Shown here piece after piece: positions 15,288 to 22,834 of a stretch of 38,119 bases of DNA. Positions within the stretch are counted from its first letter, which is position 1; each line of letters begins with the position of its first letter. Under the pieces are notes generated by a model. The model ran no database searches and was not told where the DNA came from. It saw nothing but the letters and a program-made list of their open reading frames with translations. Position numbers and translations under genes: made by a program. This stretch comes from JBJXGF01 sp046153015 (GTDB lineage Bacteria; Actinomycetota; Acidimicrobiia; Acidimicrobiales; CAIXPF01): the NCBI GenBank assembly GCA_046153015.1, contig JBJXGF010000077.1:1-38119 (forward strand), written 5' to 3'.

Positions 15288-15698
15288 GTGATCCGCTTCG
15301 ACGTTCATACGGTCCGGCTCTTCCTCCACGTGCTCGGCGCGACGGTGTGGGTGGGGGGCCAGCTCGTCCTCGCCGGGCTCGTGCCCGTCCTGCGCCAGGC
15401 CGGGCCCGACGCGCCTCGCCTCGCCGCCCGGCGCTTCGCCCTGCTGTCGTGGCCGTTCTTCGGCCTGCTCATGGTCACCGGGGTGTGGAACCTCGTCGAG
15501 ATCAACGCGGGCGACCGATCCTCTGCCTACAACGCCTGGCTCGGCGTGAAGATCCTCCTCGCCGCGCTCTCCGGCGTGGGCGCCGCCATCCACAGCCTGG
15601 CCCGCACCCCTGCCCTGCGCGGCGCCACCGGCGGCGTGGGCGCCCTGGCTGCGTTGGCGGCGCTGCTGCTCGGCGTCGTGCTCGTGCGCTCCTCCTGA
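15288..15698 (+). CDS. four-helix membrane protein, CopD-like
   Basis: 136 aa with four hydrophobic segments. The first has HTVRLFLHVLGATVWVGGQLVLAGL, where HxxxxxxWVGG is a pattern shared by CopD-domain and related haem or copper membrane proteins. It continues with FALLSWPFFGLLMVTGVWNL, AWLGVKILLAALSGVGAAIHSLA and a final GALAALAALLLGVVLV. Conserved histidines at the start of helix 1 and in helix 3 could bind haem or metal. The gene lies 181 bp before a multicopper oxidase, so a copper link is attractive but unproven. GTG at 15288 follows a CATGAT box by 8 nt. Confidence 0.65.
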   Translation: MIRFDVHTVRLFLHVLGATVWVGGQLVLAGLVPVLRQAGPDAPRLAARRFALLSWPFFGLLMVTGVWNLVEINAGDRSSAYNAWLGVKILLAALSGVGAAIHSLARTPALRGATGGVGALAALAALLLGVVLVRSS

Positions 15699-15833
15699 GC
15701 GTGCGCCGGCCGCCCCGACCCCCGCGCCGGCCCGGACCGGCGCATCCGCTCGCGACGATGGGACCTTCGACCCTGATGCGAAGGGCCTCTCCGCTCGTGG
15801 CCGGGCGACCGCGACGCGCCACACTGGCGGCTT

Positions 15834-15861
15834 GTGAACCCGTTCACGTGATTCCGTTCAC
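15834..15861 (+). promoter_or_regulatory. two abutting 14-bp palindromes (putative operator) before the multicopper oxidase
   Basis: GTGAAC-cc-GTTCAC (15834-15847) is a perfect inverted repeat. It is followed without a gap by GTGATT-cc-GTTCAC (15848-15861), which differs in two bases of one arm. The purine-rich ribosome site GGAGAGAGAAAGAG comes immediately after, then the GTG at 15880. This position would let a dimeric repressor block transcription or the transcription start. The regulator is not identifiable from the window. Confidence 0.6.
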
Positions 15862-15879
15862 GAGCTGGAGAGAGAAAGA

Positions 15880-17256
15880 GTGGACAACGAACCACAGCGT
15901 TCGACGGGCGGCGCCCAAGGCCTGGCCATGGCCGTCGCCCTCTTCGCGCTCATCGGCATCGTCGTGGGCGCAACCGCCCTGGTGATCGCGCTCGACCGGC
16001 GAGGCGCTCAGGTGGCCACCACCGAGCCGACCCGGGCGGCGATCAAGCTCAGCGAGTTCGCCATCAAGGGCGACCTCGAAGTGCCCCCAGGGCCGGTCGT
16101 GCTCGAGGTGAGCAACGGCGGGGCGCAGGTGCACAACCTGCAGCTCGACAAGGGCCCGAAGAAGACCGTCGACATCCCCGCCCGGGGCTCCGACGTGCTC
16201 GAGCTCGGCAACCTCAGCGCCGGGACCTACGAGTTGATCTGCACGATCCCCGGCCATGCCGACTCGGGCATGAAGACGACGCTGACCGTGAACGCCGGCG
16301 CCATGCTGGCCGCGGCGAGCACCGGCCACAGCTCACACGGCGGCGACCAGATCGATTACGCGGCCATGGACGCGGCCATGGAGGAGACGATCAAGAAGTT
16401 CCCGGCCAAGACCTCGGGCAAGGGCAACCAGCCCCTCGCCGCCCGCACCGGCGCGGACGGGGCCAAGGAGTTCGACGTCACCGCCGAGATCATCGACTGG
16501 GAGGTCGAGCCGGGCAACATCGTCAAGGCCTGGGCCTACAACGGGATGGTCCCCGGGCCCTACATCAAGGTCAACCTGGGCGACAAGGTGCGCTTCAAGC
16601 TCACGAACAAGCTGCCGATGGGCACCGACGTGCACTTCCACGGGGTGAGCCTGCCCAACTCGATGGACGGCGTGGCGCCCGTGACCCAACCGCTGATCGC
16701 CCCCGGGCAGAGCTTCACCTACGAGTTCGTAGCCGAGAAGCCGGCGGTCGCCATGTACCACGCCCACCACCACGCTCAGATGCAGGTGCCCAACGGCCTG
16801 TTCGGCGCCTTCCAGATCGGCGACGTGGAGCTGCCCCGGGGCCGCTCGATCAGCGGCACGGCGATCCCGGCCGACCTCAAGCTGGCGGCCGAGTTCCCGA
16901 TGGTGCTGAACGACGCCGGCGTGATCGGCCTGTCGCTCAACGGTAAGGGCTTCCCGGCCACCGACCCGTACGCCTTCAAGGTCGGCGACTGGGTGCTCGT
17001 GCACTACATGAACGAGGGCCTGCAGGTGCACCCCATGCACCCCCACCAGTTCCCGCAGCTGGTGGTGGCGAGGGACGGCATCCCGCTCGATCACCCGTAC
17101 TTCGCCGACACCCTCACCGTCGCCCCCGGCGAGCGGTACTCGGTGCTCATGCACGTGGACAAGCCCGGAACCTGGGTCTGGCACTGCCACATCCTCAACC
17201 ACGTGGAGCGAGAAGACGGGATGTTCGGCATGGTCACCGCGCTCATCGCCTCCTGA
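15880..17256 (+). CDS. multicopper oxidase with extra N-terminal cupredoxin domain
   Basis: 458 aa. Residues 15-38 are a membrane anchor. Residues about 52-140 are a plastocyanin-like cupredoxin with H85, C121, H126 and M131 (ICTIPGHADSGM). Residues about 195-458 are a two-domain laccase or nitrite-reductase-like unit. Domain 1 has HFH (252, 254) and YHAHHH (294-298), lacking the type-1 Cys; domain 2 has HPMHPHQF (384-390) and WHCHILNHVEREDGM (435-448) with a complete type-1 site. This layout (type-1 copper only in the last domain) fits type C two-domain laccases. It is likely an extracytoplasmic copper or phenol oxidase or nitrite reductase. The GTG start has GAGAGAAAGAG directly upstream and follows a double palindrome. 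It ends at a strong hairpin. Confidence 0.9.
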   Translation: MDNEPQRSTGGAQGLAMAVALFALIGIVVGATALVIALDRRGAQVATTEPTRAAIKLSEFAIKGDLEVPPGPVVLEVSNGGAQVHNLQLDKGPKKTVDIPARGSDVLELGNLSAGTYELICTIPGHADSGMKTTLTVNAGAMLAAASTGHSSHGGDQIDYAAMDAAMEETIKKFPAKTSGKGNQPLAARTGADGAKEFDVTAEIIDWEVEPGNIVKAWAYNGMVPGPYIKVNLGDKVRFKLTNKLPMGTDVHFHGVSLPNSMDGVAPVTQPLIAPGQSFTYEFVAEKPAVAMYHAHHHAQMQVPNGLFGAFQIGDVELPRGRSISGTAIPADLKLAAEFPMVLNDAGVIGLSLNGKGFPATDPYAFKVGDWVLVHYMNEGLQVHPMHPHQFPQLVVARDGIPLDHPYFADTLTVAPGERYSVLMHVDKPGTWVWHCHILNHVEREDGMFGMVTALIAS

Positions 17257-17270
17257 CCCCACGCCGCTGA

Positions 17271-17313
17271 CCACCGGGCCGGACCGCGCGCAGCACGCGG
17301 TCCGGCCCGGTGG
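17271..17313. terminator. 18-bp perfect hairpin between convergent genes
   Basis: CCACCGGGCCGGACCGCG (17271-17288) pairs perfectly with CGCGGTCCGGCCCGGTGG (17296-17313) across a 7-nt loop. It lies between the convergent multicopper oxidase and SDR genes and should end both transcripts. Confidence 0.85.
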
Positions 17314-17334
17314 CGCGTCCTAGACGAGCTGCGC

Positions 17335-18123
17335 TCACACGAGCCCGCGGGCGGCGCCTCCGTCGATGAGCAGCGAGCCGCCGGTCTGGAAGCCGGAGCG
17401 GTCCGAGCACAGGTAGGCCACCATGTCCGCCACCTCCACCGGCTGGCCGACCCGACCCACCGGCAGCGAGCGCGCCGCCTTGGCCGAGGCCTCGGCCAGC
17501 GAGACGCCCGAGGCGGCCGCCTGCACGGCCACCATCTCGTCCCACCGCTCGGTGGCGATGGGCCCCGGGTTGATCACGTTGACCGTGATGCCCTCGGCCG
17601 CCACCAGCTCGGCGACCGACCGCGTGACGTGCTGGAGGGCGGCGTTGAAGCAGCCGAGCACGTAGCCGGCGCTGGCGTTGCGGGCCGCGGCCCCGGCGAT
17701 GTTCACGATGCGGCCCGAGCGCTGGGCCCGCATCGGGCCGAGCACGTGGCGCATCGCCCGCACGTACCCCATCAGCTTCAGGTCGATGGCGGCGTACCAG
17801 TCGTCGTCGCTCAACGTGTCGAGCGGGCCCGCCTTCGACGAGCCGGCGTTGTTCACCAGGCAGTCGACCCCGCCGAGGGCCTCGATGGCCCCGCCCACCC
17901 CGGCCTCCACGCCCTCGGCGCTCGACAGGTCGGCCGCCACCCACGCCACCTTCTCGCCGTGCCGGGCGGTGAGCTCGGCCGCCGTGGCCTCGAGGTCGGC
18001 GGCGCCGCGGGCGATGATCGCCACGCGGGCCCCTTCGGCGGCGAGGAGATCGGCGCAGGCCGCGCCGATCCCCTTGGAGCCGCCGGTGATGATGCAGCGC
18101 TTCGAGCCGAGGGCGAGGTCCAT
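17335..18123 (-). CDS. short-chain dehydrogenase/reductase-family protein with altered catalytic residues
   Basis: 262 aa. The Rossmann cofactor motif is TGGSKGIG near residue 14, with NNAG at about 90 and the late PGPIATE and GGSLLIDGG segments of classical SDRs. The catalytic tetrad looks changed. The serine strand reads VNIAGAAARN where VNISS is normal. The tyrosine motif reads GYVLGCFNAAL where YxxSK is normal, so both Ser and Lys appear absent. Some SDR subgroups carry YxxGxxxN in this place, and activity there is unclear. The ATG at 18123 lies 13 bp after the ABM-type gene on the same strand, so the two form an operon. Substrate unknown. Confidence 0.85.
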   Translation of the reverse strand: MDLALGSKRCIITGGSKGIGAACADLLAAEGARVAIIARGAADLEATAAELTARHGEKVAWVAADLSSAEGVEAGVGGAIEALGGVDCLVNNAGSSKAGPLDTLSDDDWYAAIDLKLMGYVRAMRHVLGPMRAQRSGRIVNIAGAAARNASAGYVLGCFNAALQHVTRSVAELVAAEGITVNVINPGPIATERWDEMVAVQAAASGVSLAEASAKAARSLPVGRVGQPVEVADMVAYLCSDRSGFQTGGSLLIDGGAARGLV

Positions 18124-18136
18124 GACGGCCGAGGCG

Positions 18137-18451
18137 CTAGATCGAGGCGCCCTTGGCCTTGAGCGGGTTGAGCATGATGACCTCCATCTTGGCGTCGAGG
18201 AGGTCCTTGATGGCCCGGCCGAAGTCCTTCATCTGGTCCGACCCGCCGTGGGCCTTCAACGAGTCCCCGTCGGCGTAGAGCTCGTAGTAGTACGCCACGT
18301 TGGGGTCGTTGCGGTCCTCGTGGAGGATGTAGATCTCAGTGCCGGGCTCGTTGTTCTCCACGTGAGGGAAGAAGTCGCCGGCGGCGGCGACGATCTGGTC
18401 GCGCATGCCCGGCTTGGCGGTCAGCTTGGCGATGATTCCGATCTTGGCCAT
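18137..18451 (-). CDS. ABM-domain (quinol monooxygenase-like) protein
   Basis: 104 aa, the usual size for an antibiotic-biosynthesis-monooxygenase (ABM/YgiN-like) domain. It has KIGIIAKLTAKPGMRDQIVAAA as the first strand and helix, EPGTEIYILHEDRNDPNVAYYYELYADGDSLKAH as the middle strands, and a final helix and strand. Members act as small cofactor-free monooxygenases or as partners of other enzymes. The ATG at 18449-18451 has TAGCCT 8 nt upstream (plus 18460-18465), suggesting a leaderless transcript. It precedes the SDR gene and is divergent from the CoA transferase gene. Confidence 0.85.
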   Translation of the reverse strand: MAKIGIIAKLTAKPGMRDQIVAAAGDFFPHVENNEPGTEIYILHEDRNDPNVAYYYELYADGDSLKAHGGSDQMKDFGRAIKDLLDAKMEVIMLNPLKAKGASI

Positions 18452-18528
18452 GGCCGCGGAGGCTAGCCGCTCGGGCGGCGCTGTTCCCGGGCCGCGACGG
18501 CACGGGCCACGGCCGATACGGTGCGGAC

Positions 18529-19797
18529 GTGGCTCCACCTCCTCGGTCCGCGTCTTCTGACCCAGCGTCTTCTGACCCAGCGTCTTCTGACCCCGCGCCT
18601 TCCCAGCCCGCGGCGCCGTTGCCCCTCGCCGGCCTCCGGGTGCTCGACCTCGGCCAGATCTACCAGGGCCCCTATTGCGGGTTCCTCTTCGCCATGGCCG
18701 GCGCCGAGGTGATCAAGGTGGAGCCGCCCGGCGGTGAGCCCCTGCGCCGCCGGGATCGCCTGCAGGACGGCCACTACCCGTTCATCCTGCTCAACGGCAA
18801 CAAGCGGGCGGTCTCGCTCAACCTGAAAGACGAGCGGGGCAAGGAGCTGCTGCGCCGCCTCGTCGAGCAGTCCGACGTGCTGATCGAGAACTTCGCCCCC
18901 GGGGTGATGGATCGTCTCGGGGTCGGGGCCGCGGCGCTGCGCGAGGTGAACCCGCGCCTCGTGTACGCCTCGGGCACCGGCTACGGGCTCTCGGGCCCCG
19001 ACCGGGACAACCTGGCGATGGACGTCACCGTGCAGGCCTACGCCGGGGTCATGAGCGTGACCGGCTGGCCCGACCGCCCGCCGGTCAAGGCCGGCGCCGC
19101 CGTCGCCGACTTCATGGGCGGCGTGAACCTCTACGCCGCCGTGGTGACCGCCCTGCTCGAACGCGAGCGGACCGGGGTGAGCCGATCGGTCGAGGTGGCG
19201 ATGCAGGAGGCGCTGCTGCCGACGCTGGCCTCGAACCTCGGGATGCTCTACGAGACCGGCGCGTCGCCCCGCACCGGCAGCCGCCACGCCGCGCTGTCGG
19301 TGGCGCCGTACAACGTGTACGAGTGCGCCGACGGCCACGTAGCGCTGATCACGGTGGTGGAGGCGCACTGGCGCACCCTCTGCGACGCGATGGGCCGCCC
19401 CGAGCTCGCCCACGACGAGCGGTACTCGGCCAACGCCCGACGGGCCGAGCACATCGACGAGGTCGACGAGATCGTGGGCGCCTGGACGGCCGGGTTGACC
19501 ACGGCCGAGGTCTTCGCCGCCGCGCAGCGCCACCACGTGCCGGTGGCGCCGGTGCGCACCCTGCCCGAGGTGGCCGCCGACCCGCACCTGCACGAGCGGG
19601 GGATGCTCGAATGGGTCGAGCACCACCGCTTCGGGCGCATGGCGCTCATGCGCAGCCCGCTGCGCTTCGACGGGGCGCCCGGCCCGGCGCTCGAGCCCCA
19701 CCCCGGCTACGGCGAGCACAACCGCGACGTGTACTGCGGGCTGCTCGGCCTCGGCGAGGAGGAGCTGGCCGCGCTGGCCGCCGACGGCGTGGTGTGA
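18529..19797 (+). CDS. CaiB/BaiF-family (class III) acyl-CoA transferase
   Basis: 422 aa. It has the family's typical opening, LAGLRVLDLGQIYQGPYCGFLFAMAGAEVIKVEPP, then the DVLIENFAPGVMDRLG segment, and the catalytic aspartate region NLAMDVTVQAYAGVMSVTG. It ends with HNRDVYCGLLGLGEEELAALAADGVV. The enzyme moves CoA between a free acid and an acyl-CoA. The substrate cannot be told, but an enoyl-CoA hydratase and APH/DUF6285 genes within 13 kb suggest lipid or aromatic acid use. An extra N-terminus of about 30 residues holds three ASSDP repeats. GTG at 18529 lies 6 nt after TACGGT (18517-18522). Confidence 0.93.
   Translation: MAPPPRSASSDPASSDPASSDPAPSQPAAPLPLAGLRVLDLGQIYQGPYCGFLFAMAGAEVIKVEPPGGEPLRRRDRLQDGHYPFILLNGNKRAVSLNLKDERGKELLRRLVEQSDVLIENFAPGVMDRLGVGAAALREVNPRLVYASGTGYGLSGPDRDNLAMDVTVQAYAGVMSVTGWPDRPPVKAGAAVADFMGGVNLYAAVVTALLERERTGVSRSVEVAMQEALLPTLASNLGMLYETGASPRTGSRHAALSVAPYNVYECADGHVALITVVEAHWRTLCDAMGRPELAHDERYSANARRAEHIDEVDEIVGAWTAGLTTAEVFAAAQRHHVPVAPVRTLPEVAADPHLHERGMLEWVEHHRFGRMALMRSPLRFDGAPGPALEPHPGYGEHNRDVYCGLLGLGEEELAALAADGVV
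18550..18594 (+). repeat. 15-bp minisatellite, three units, in the CoA-transferase N-terminus
   Basis: Three near-perfect copies of GCGTCTTCTGACCCA start at 18550, 18565 and 18580. They are in frame and encode ASSDP three times, ahead of the conserved enzyme fold. Confidence 0.85.
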
Positions 19798-19829
19798 GCG
19801 CCGAGCCCGACCCCGGGCACGGACGCGCA

Positions 19830-19857
19830 GCGGCCCCCGACCGATGCCGGGGGCCGC
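19830..19857. terminator. terminator between the CoA transferase and Asp/Asn-rich paralogue A
   Basis: A 10-bp perfect stem GCGGCCCCCG/CGGGGGCCGC (19830-19839, 19848-19857) with an 8-nt loop sits between the convergent genes. Confidence 0.7.
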
Positions 19858-19916
19858 GAGGGACTCCGCCGCGAGCGCCGAGGGCCGAGCCCGCCGGCAC
19901 GGCCCTCTCGACTGGC

Positions 19917-20675
19917 TCAGGCGTCGAGCACGTCGATGTTGTTGTCGTCGCTGTCGTCGAGGTCGACGCGGCTTTCGATGTCGGTCAGGTTGGCGCGGGC
20001 CTCGAAGGAGTCGTTGTCCTCGAACACGCTGTTGTTCTCGAAGCGGCTGTTGTCCTGCTCCGAGAACACCGAGTTGTCCGAGGCGTCGATCCGGGTGTCC
20101 TCGTTCAGCGTGAAGCTGTTGTCGCTCTTGTCGGTGAAGACCGAGCGGTCCGAGGCGTCGAGGTTGAACTCGCGCACGCTGTTGTCCTCGACGCTGGCGT
20201 CGAAGATGTCGGTGTTGTGCTGGTCGGCCGACTGCAGGTTCTTGTCGCCCACCGCCAGGTTGAAGTTGCCCGACACGTCATGGGCCCGCACGTCCACGTC
20301 ACCGGTGGTCTCGTTGCCGTCGCCGACCACGGTCTGGCCGCGGCCGTGGGTCTCGACGTTGGTCAGGTCGCCCGAGCCGAGGTTGGCGTTGAAGGCGTCC
20401 ACGTTGGTGGCATTGCCGCCGAGGGCCACGGCGCCCGAGCCGTCCGCGTTGAGGCGGACGTTGTCGTCGCCGATGATGGCGTCGCGGGCGTCCACGTGGC
20501 CCGACGCGTTCTGGATCCCGGCGAAGTTGCCGGTGTTGACCGCGCTGTCCTCGATGTCGTCGCCGGCGGCGACGCCGCGATCGGCGGCGAGAACCTCGTC
20601 GGTGTCGATGTCGATGCGGATGTCGTCGTGGGCCTTGAGGTTGGAGATGAAGTCGTCGCCGAGGGGGTTTGCCAT
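19917..20675 (-). CDS. Asp/Asn-rich repeat protein, paralogue A (252 aa, unknown function)
   Basis: Exactly 252 aa, very acidic, with no signal peptide or membrane segment. Residues 1-30 are a shared opening (DDFISNLKAHDDIRIDIDTD). Residues about 35-155 hold Gly/Asn-rich turns such as AIIGDDNVRL, ALGGNATNV, NANLGSGDLTNV and VVGDGNETTGDV. The remaining 95 residues carry a ladder of DNS/RSV motifs and end in DDSDDNNIDVLDA. The pattern suggests a beta-solenoid-like fold, but I recognise no family. Three other genes here give proteins of the same length, and a fourth is a longer relative. The ATG at 20675 has GGAGCACAC upstream. It is a single-gene unit with its own promoter element and terminator. 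Confidence 0.9.
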   Translation of the reverse strand: MANPLGDDFISNLKAHDDIRIDIDTDEVLAADRGVAAGDDIEDSAVNTGNFAGIQNASGHVDARDAIIGDDNVRLNADGSGAVALGGNATNVDAFNANLGSGDLTNVETHGRGQTVVGDGNETTGDVDVRAHDVSGNFNLAVGDKNLQSADQHNTDIFDASVEDNSVREFNLDASDRSVFTDKSDNSFTLNEDTRIDASDNSVFSEQDNSRFENNSVFEDNDSFEARANLTDIESRVDLDDSDDNNIDVLDA

Positions 20676-20756
20676 GTCCGTGTGCTCCGCTCTGGTGGTC
20701 TCGGTGTGCTGCTCCGGTCGGGCGGCTGCACCTGAGGTGATCCGCCTGCACTGACC

Positions 20757-20797
20757 GTACGCCGGCGCTGTGCTGCTGTGATGGGGGACTTCCCCCC
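20757..20797 (-). promoter_or_regulatory. conserved bipartite promoter element of paralogue A
   Basis: On the minus strand an inverted repeat GGGGGAAGTCCCC ends in GTCCCC (plus 20784-20789). Exactly 22 nt follow, then CGTAC (plus 20757-20761). There are 81 nt between this box and the ATG. The same order and spacing occur before all five paralogues. The rest of the 304-bp gap to the next gene (20798-20904) holds nothing I recognise. Confidence 0.75.
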
Positions 20798-20904
20798 TAT
20801 TGAGCGCCGCGCCCTGGGGTACGTCGGCCGCCCGGTGACGGTTCTGACGACGGCCGGCGCCGGCTGATACACGGGCGCCCGGGGGCGCACGGCCGCCGCG
20901 CGTG

Positions 20905-20936
20905 GCGAGGCCCCCGCCGAGCGGCGGGGGCCTCGC
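20905..20936. terminator. terminator of paralogue B
   Basis: A 14-bp perfect stem GCGAGGCCCCCGCC/GGCGGGGGCCTCGC (20905-20918, 20923-20936) closes the loop GAGC. It is placed 44 nt beyond the stop of paralogue B. Confidence 0.85.
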
Positions 20937-20979
20937 TGTGTGTGGCTCGATTTTCCGGGTGCTGCTCCCGGTGCTGGGC

Positions 20980-21738
20980 TCAGGCGTCGAGCACGTCGAT
21001 GTTGTTGTCGTCGCTGTCGTCGAGGTCCACGCGGCTGTTGATGTCGGTCTGGTTCAGGCGGGCCTCGAAGGAGTCGTTGTCCTCGAACACGCTGTTGTCC
21101 TCGAAGCGGCTGTTGTCCTCGAAGGTCCGCGCCGAGTTGTCGGAGGCGTCGAGATCGAAGCGGGAGTCCACGTCGACGCTGTTGTCCTGGGCGAAGGTGG
21201 TGACCGAACGGTTGGAGAAGTCCAGGTCGGTGGTCTCCACGCTGTTGTCGGTGAAGGACTCGTCCACCACCGACAGGTTGTGCTGATCGGCGAGCTGCTG
21301 GTTGTTGTCGCCGATGGCGAAGTTGGCGTTGCCCGAGATCCCCGCCGCGTTCACGTTCACATCGCCGGTGGTCTCGTTGCCGTCGCCCACGATGGTCTGA
21401 CCGCCGCCGTGGGAGACCACGTTGGTGAGGTCGCCGCGGCCGAGGTTGGCGTTCTCAGCCGACACGTTGGTCGCGCTGCCGCCCAGGGCCACCGCGCCCG
21501 AGCCGTCAGCGTCGAGGCGCACGTTGTCGTTGCCGACGATCGCGTCGCGGGCGTCCACGTGGCCCGACGCGTTCTGGATCCCGGCGAAGTTGCCGGTGTT
21601 CACCGCGGTGTCCTCGATGTCCTCGCCGGCGGCGACGCCGCGGCTGACTGCGGTGACCTCGTCGGTGTCGATGTCGATCTTGATGTCGTCGTGGGCCTTG
21701 AGGTTGGAGATGAAGTCGTCGCCGAGGGGGTTGGCCAT
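20980..21738 (-). CDS. Asp/Asn-rich repeat protein, paralogue B (252 aa, unknown function)
   Basis: 252 aa, same layout as paralogue A. The opening MANPLGDDFISNLKAHDDIKID is nearly identical to A. The Gly/Asn-rich middle keeps AIVGNDNVRL, ALGGSATNV, NANLGRGDLTNV and IVGDGNETTGDV, and the DNS ladder ends DDSDDNNIDVLDA. In the middle it differs from A (GDNNQQLADQHNLSVVDES), and its last 60 residues are almost the same as those of paralogue E. No signal peptide, membrane helix or cysteine is seen. The ATG at 21738 is chosen over an in-frame upstream ATG because it matches the starts of the paralogues and has GGAGCACGG upstream. It is transcribed alone, with its own promoter element and a strong terminator. 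Confidence 0.9.
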   Translation of the reverse strand: MANPLGDDFISNLKAHDDIKIDIDTDEVTAVSRGVAAGEDIEDTAVNTGNFAGIQNASGHVDARDAIVGNDNVRLDADGSGAVALGGSATNVSAENANLGRGDLTNVVSHGGGQTIVGDGNETTGDVNVNAAGISGNANFAIGDNNQQLADQHNLSVVDESFTDNSVETTDLDFSNRSVTTFAQDNSVDVDSRFDLDASDNSARTFEDNSRFEDNSVFEDNDSFEARLNQTDINSRVDLDDSDDNNIDVLDA

Positions 21739-21782
21739 CGCAGTCCGTGCTCCTGTGTCGTTGCTTCGCCGGTGCACTCACG

Positions 21783-21823
21783 GTACGTCTGCAAGGGCCG
21801 CTTGCCATGGGGGACATGCCCCC
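21783..21823 (-). promoter_or_regulatory. conserved bipartite promoter element of paralogue B
   Basis: On the minus strand GGGGGCATGTCCCCC has GTCCCC at plus 21810-21815. Exactly 22 nt follow, then CGTAC (plus 21783-21787). There are 44 nt between this box and the ATG. Confidence 0.75.
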
Positions 21824-21881
21824 TCTTTCCCCAGCGGCCATCGGGGATCGCGCCGGCTGCGTCCGAGCCGGGACCAGGCGC

Positions 21882-21918
21882 GCGCAAGAGCCCCGGGCCG
21901 AGGCCCGAGGCTCTGCGC
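21882..21918. terminator. terminator of paralogue C
   Basis: An interrupted hairpin: GCGCA, a bulged A, GAGCC and CGGGCC pair with GGCCCG, GGCTC and TGCGC. It lies 50 nt beyond the stop of paralogue C. Confidence 0.65.
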
Positions 21919-21967
21919 ATGCAAGAACGGGAGAGGTGTGCCGTGAGGCTGCTCAGCCCTGCTTCGC

Positions 21968-22726
21968 TCAGCCCTGCAGCACGTCGAGGTTGTTGTCGTC
22001 GCTGTCGTCGAGGTCGACGTTGCTGTCCAGGCGGGTGAACTCGGCCCGCAGGTCGAGCTCGTCGTTGTCCTGGAACACGCTGTTGTCGATCTCCCGGCTG
22101 TTGTCCTCGACCGAGAAGATCGAGTTGTCCGACTCGTCGATGCGGGTGTCGATGTCGAAGGTCTGGCTGTTGTCCTGGGCGAGCGTGGTGACCGAGCGAT
22201 CCGAGAAGTCGAGGTCGGTCTTCACGACGCTGTTGTCCTCGACGCTGGCGTCGAAGATGTCGGTGTTGTGCTGGTCGGCCGACTGCAGGTTCTTGTCGCC
22301 GATGGCCAGGTTGAAGTTGCCCGACACGTCGTGGGCCCGCACGTCCACGTCGCCGGTGGTCTCGTTGCCGTCGCCGACCACGGTCTGGCCGCCGCCGTAG
22401 GACTCGACGTTGGTGAGATCGCCCGAGCCGAGGTTGGCGTTGTAGGCGTTCACGTTGGTGGCGTTGCCGCCGAGGGCCACGGCGCCCGAGCCGTTGGCGT
22501 CCAGGCGGACGTTGTCGTCGCCGATGATCGCATCCTGGGCGTGAACATGGCCGCTGCCGTTCTGGATCCCGGCGAAGTTGCCGGAGTTGACCGCGCTGTC
22601 CTCGATGTCTTCGCCGGCGGCGACGCCGCGGTCGGCCGCCAGGACCTCGTCGGTGTCGATGTCGATGCGGATGTCGTCGTGGGCCTTGAGGTTCGAGATG
22701 AAGTCTTCGCCGAACTGCTTCGCCAT
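21968..22726 (-). CDS. Asp/Asn-rich repeat protein, paralogue C (252 aa, unknown function)
   Basis: 252 aa. It begins MAKQFGEDFISNLKAHDDI, shared with paralogue E, and carries the family turns AIIGDDNVRL, ALGGNATNV, NANLGSGDLTNV and VVGDGNETTGDV. Residues about 150-180 (GDKNLQSADQHNTDIFDASVEDNSV) match paralogue A. The C-terminal ladder is its own version and ends DDSDDNNLDVLQG. Thus C shares its front with E and its middle with A. The ATG at 22726 has AGGAGCACGAGC just upstream; the leader is nearly identical to that of E. No localisation signal is visible. It is a single-gene unit, with the xanthine-dehydrogenase-like gene ending 108 bp upstream. Confidence 0.9.
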   Translation of the reverse strand: MAKQFGEDFISNLKAHDDIRIDIDTDEVLAADRGVAAGEDIEDSAVNSGNFAGIQNGSGHVHAQDAIIGDDNVRLDANGSGAVALGGNATNVNAYNANLGSGDLTNVESYGGGQTVVGDGNETTGDVDVRAHDVSGNFNLAIGDKNLQSADQHNTDIFDASVEDNSVVKTDLDFSDRSVTTLAQDNSQTFDIDTRIDESDNSIFSVEDNSREIDNSVFQDNDELDLRAEFTRLDSNVDLDDSDDNNLDVLQG

Positions 22727-22788
22727 GATGCTCGTGCTCCTGTGTGCTCGCTGCGTTCGTTGCTGCGTTCCCTTTGGTGAAGAGCACG

Positions 22789-22828
22789 GTACGACGAGCC
22801 GTGATGCCCTCAATCGGGGACACCCCCC
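22789..22828 (-). promoter_or_regulatory. conserved bipartite promoter element of paralogue C
   Basis: On the minus strand GGGGGGTGTCCCC has GTCCCC at plus 22816-22821. Exactly 22 nt follow, then CGTAC (plus 22789-22793). There are 62 nt between this box and the ATG. From this repeat to the ATG it differs from the paralogue E leader at only three positions. Confidence 0.8.
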
Positions 22829-22834
22829 GTTGGC

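Noticed and set aside
20902..22038. Plus-strand open frame opposite paralogue B, Val/His/Asp-rich
   Set aside because: It is the antisense reading of the Asp/Asn codon repeats; the minus-strand frame has the promoter, ribosome site and paralogues.
19917..22828. Possible CRISPR array or tandem DNA repeat array
   Set aside because: The repetition comes from three paralogous coding genes with codon-level divergence and separate promoters and terminators. There are no uniform spacers.
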